Below, in pieces: positions 13,303-13,521 of a stretch of DNA of 13,521 nt. The position numbers and the translations under genes are program-made. The notes below the pieces were generated by a model. That model did not search any database. It saw only the letters and a program-made list of their open reading frames with translations, and had not been told where the DNA came from. The DNA is from Kiritimatiellia bacterium (GTDB lineage: Bacteria; Verrucomicrobiota; Kiritimatiellia; RFP12; UBA1067). The stretch covers positions 1 to 13,521 of the forward strand of contig JAFXEA010000195.1 in assembly GCA_017521065.1 (NCBI GenBank), written 5' to 3'. Every line of letters starts with the position of its first letter. Position 1 is the stretch's first letter.

Positions 13303-13521
13303 ATGGAAGTTTTGACCATCCCCGATACAGTCGTTGCTGATTCAATACGTTCGCGGATTCTTACGATCCGTGGTGTTCAAGTTATTTTATCAAGTGATTT
13401 AGCTCCGCTTTATGATGTTGAGGTAAAATACCTCCATAGACAGGTTAAGCGAAATACAAATAGGTTCCCACCCGATTTCGTTTTGCATTTGTCACCTGAA
13501 GAAGCAAGTGCTTTGAGGTGC
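13303..13521 (+). CDS. ORF6N-domain protein, 5' part
   Basis: The first 73 codons, cut by the window end. The ATG at 13303 follows GAGGAATTGACG. After MEVLTIPDTVVADSIRS comes a clear ORF6N domain: RILTIRGVQVILSSDLAPLY, a V..KYLHRQVKRN element, and NRFPPDFVLHLSPEEA. ORF6N is a DNA-binding domain of phage and prophage regulators, often joined to a C-terminal coiled coil or antirepressor part that would lie outside the window. TATAAT at 13272-13277 could be its -10, though no good -35 is seen. It stands divergent to cassette B and supports a phage or mobile-element origin for this end of the window. Confidence 0.85.
   Translation, partial: MEVLTIPDTVVADSIRSRILTIRGVQVILSSDLAPLYDVEVKYLHRQVKRNTNRFPPDFVLHLSPEEASALRC

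Overview
The window reads as accessory or genomic-island DNA from a bacterium, probably a gut or other polysaccharide-rich-habitat member of the PVC group (Kiritimatiellae or Lentisphaeria-like). That placement is an inference from a GntR/LacI hybrid regulator, GH28, a CBM9-like module, a Tat-exported phosphoesterase and a DUF2281/PIN toxin-antitoxin remnant. No phylogenetic marker gene is present.

Layout. (1) 1-1130: a self-contained minus-strand two-gene cassette (copy A), with a hairpin past its 3' end and two terminator-like hairpins above its 5' end. Its first gene carries a palindromic, alternating purine-pyrimidine insert inside the reading frame. (2) 1131-2736: AT-richer mobile-type DNA holding a DUF3800 gene with a structured leader, then a VapBC-type antitoxin fused by deletion to the last 36 codons of its PIN toxin. 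Two diverged copies of one intergenic repeat flank the toxin-antitoxin remnant. (3) 2909-11927: a minus-strand operon read from right to left: GntR/LacI regulator, secreted 542-aa beta-rich protein, a 1343-aa putative glycoside hydrolase with CBM9-like and propeller-like parts, a GH28 enzyme, a 35-codon remnant, and a Tat-type metallophosphoesterase. Four junctions are ATGA overlaps and one is a 5-nt gap, so the genes are probably translationally coupled. A perfect TGGTCTAGACCA palindrome upstream of the regulator is the candidate operator. The operon looks like a pectin or related polysaccharide utilisation locus. (4) 11991-12660: decayed DNA with a minus-strand pseudogene-like frame, a 34-bp perfect palindrome and two REP-like motifs. 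(5) 12622-13164: copy B of the two-gene cassette, with gene 1 frameshifted and gene 2 truncated. (6) 13303-end: the start of an ORF6N (phage-type) gene.

Most unusual: the cassette found twice in direct orientation about 12.2 kb apart. Each copy has a hairpin-centred insert with Z-DNA-prone tracts at the same place in gene 1, and a 54-bp block at the gene 1/gene 2 junction is identical between copies that are otherwise clearly diverged. Also notable are the 35-codon remnant, which duplicates the tail of the large hydrolase and keeps the ATGA chain intact, and the structured leader of the DUF3800 gene.
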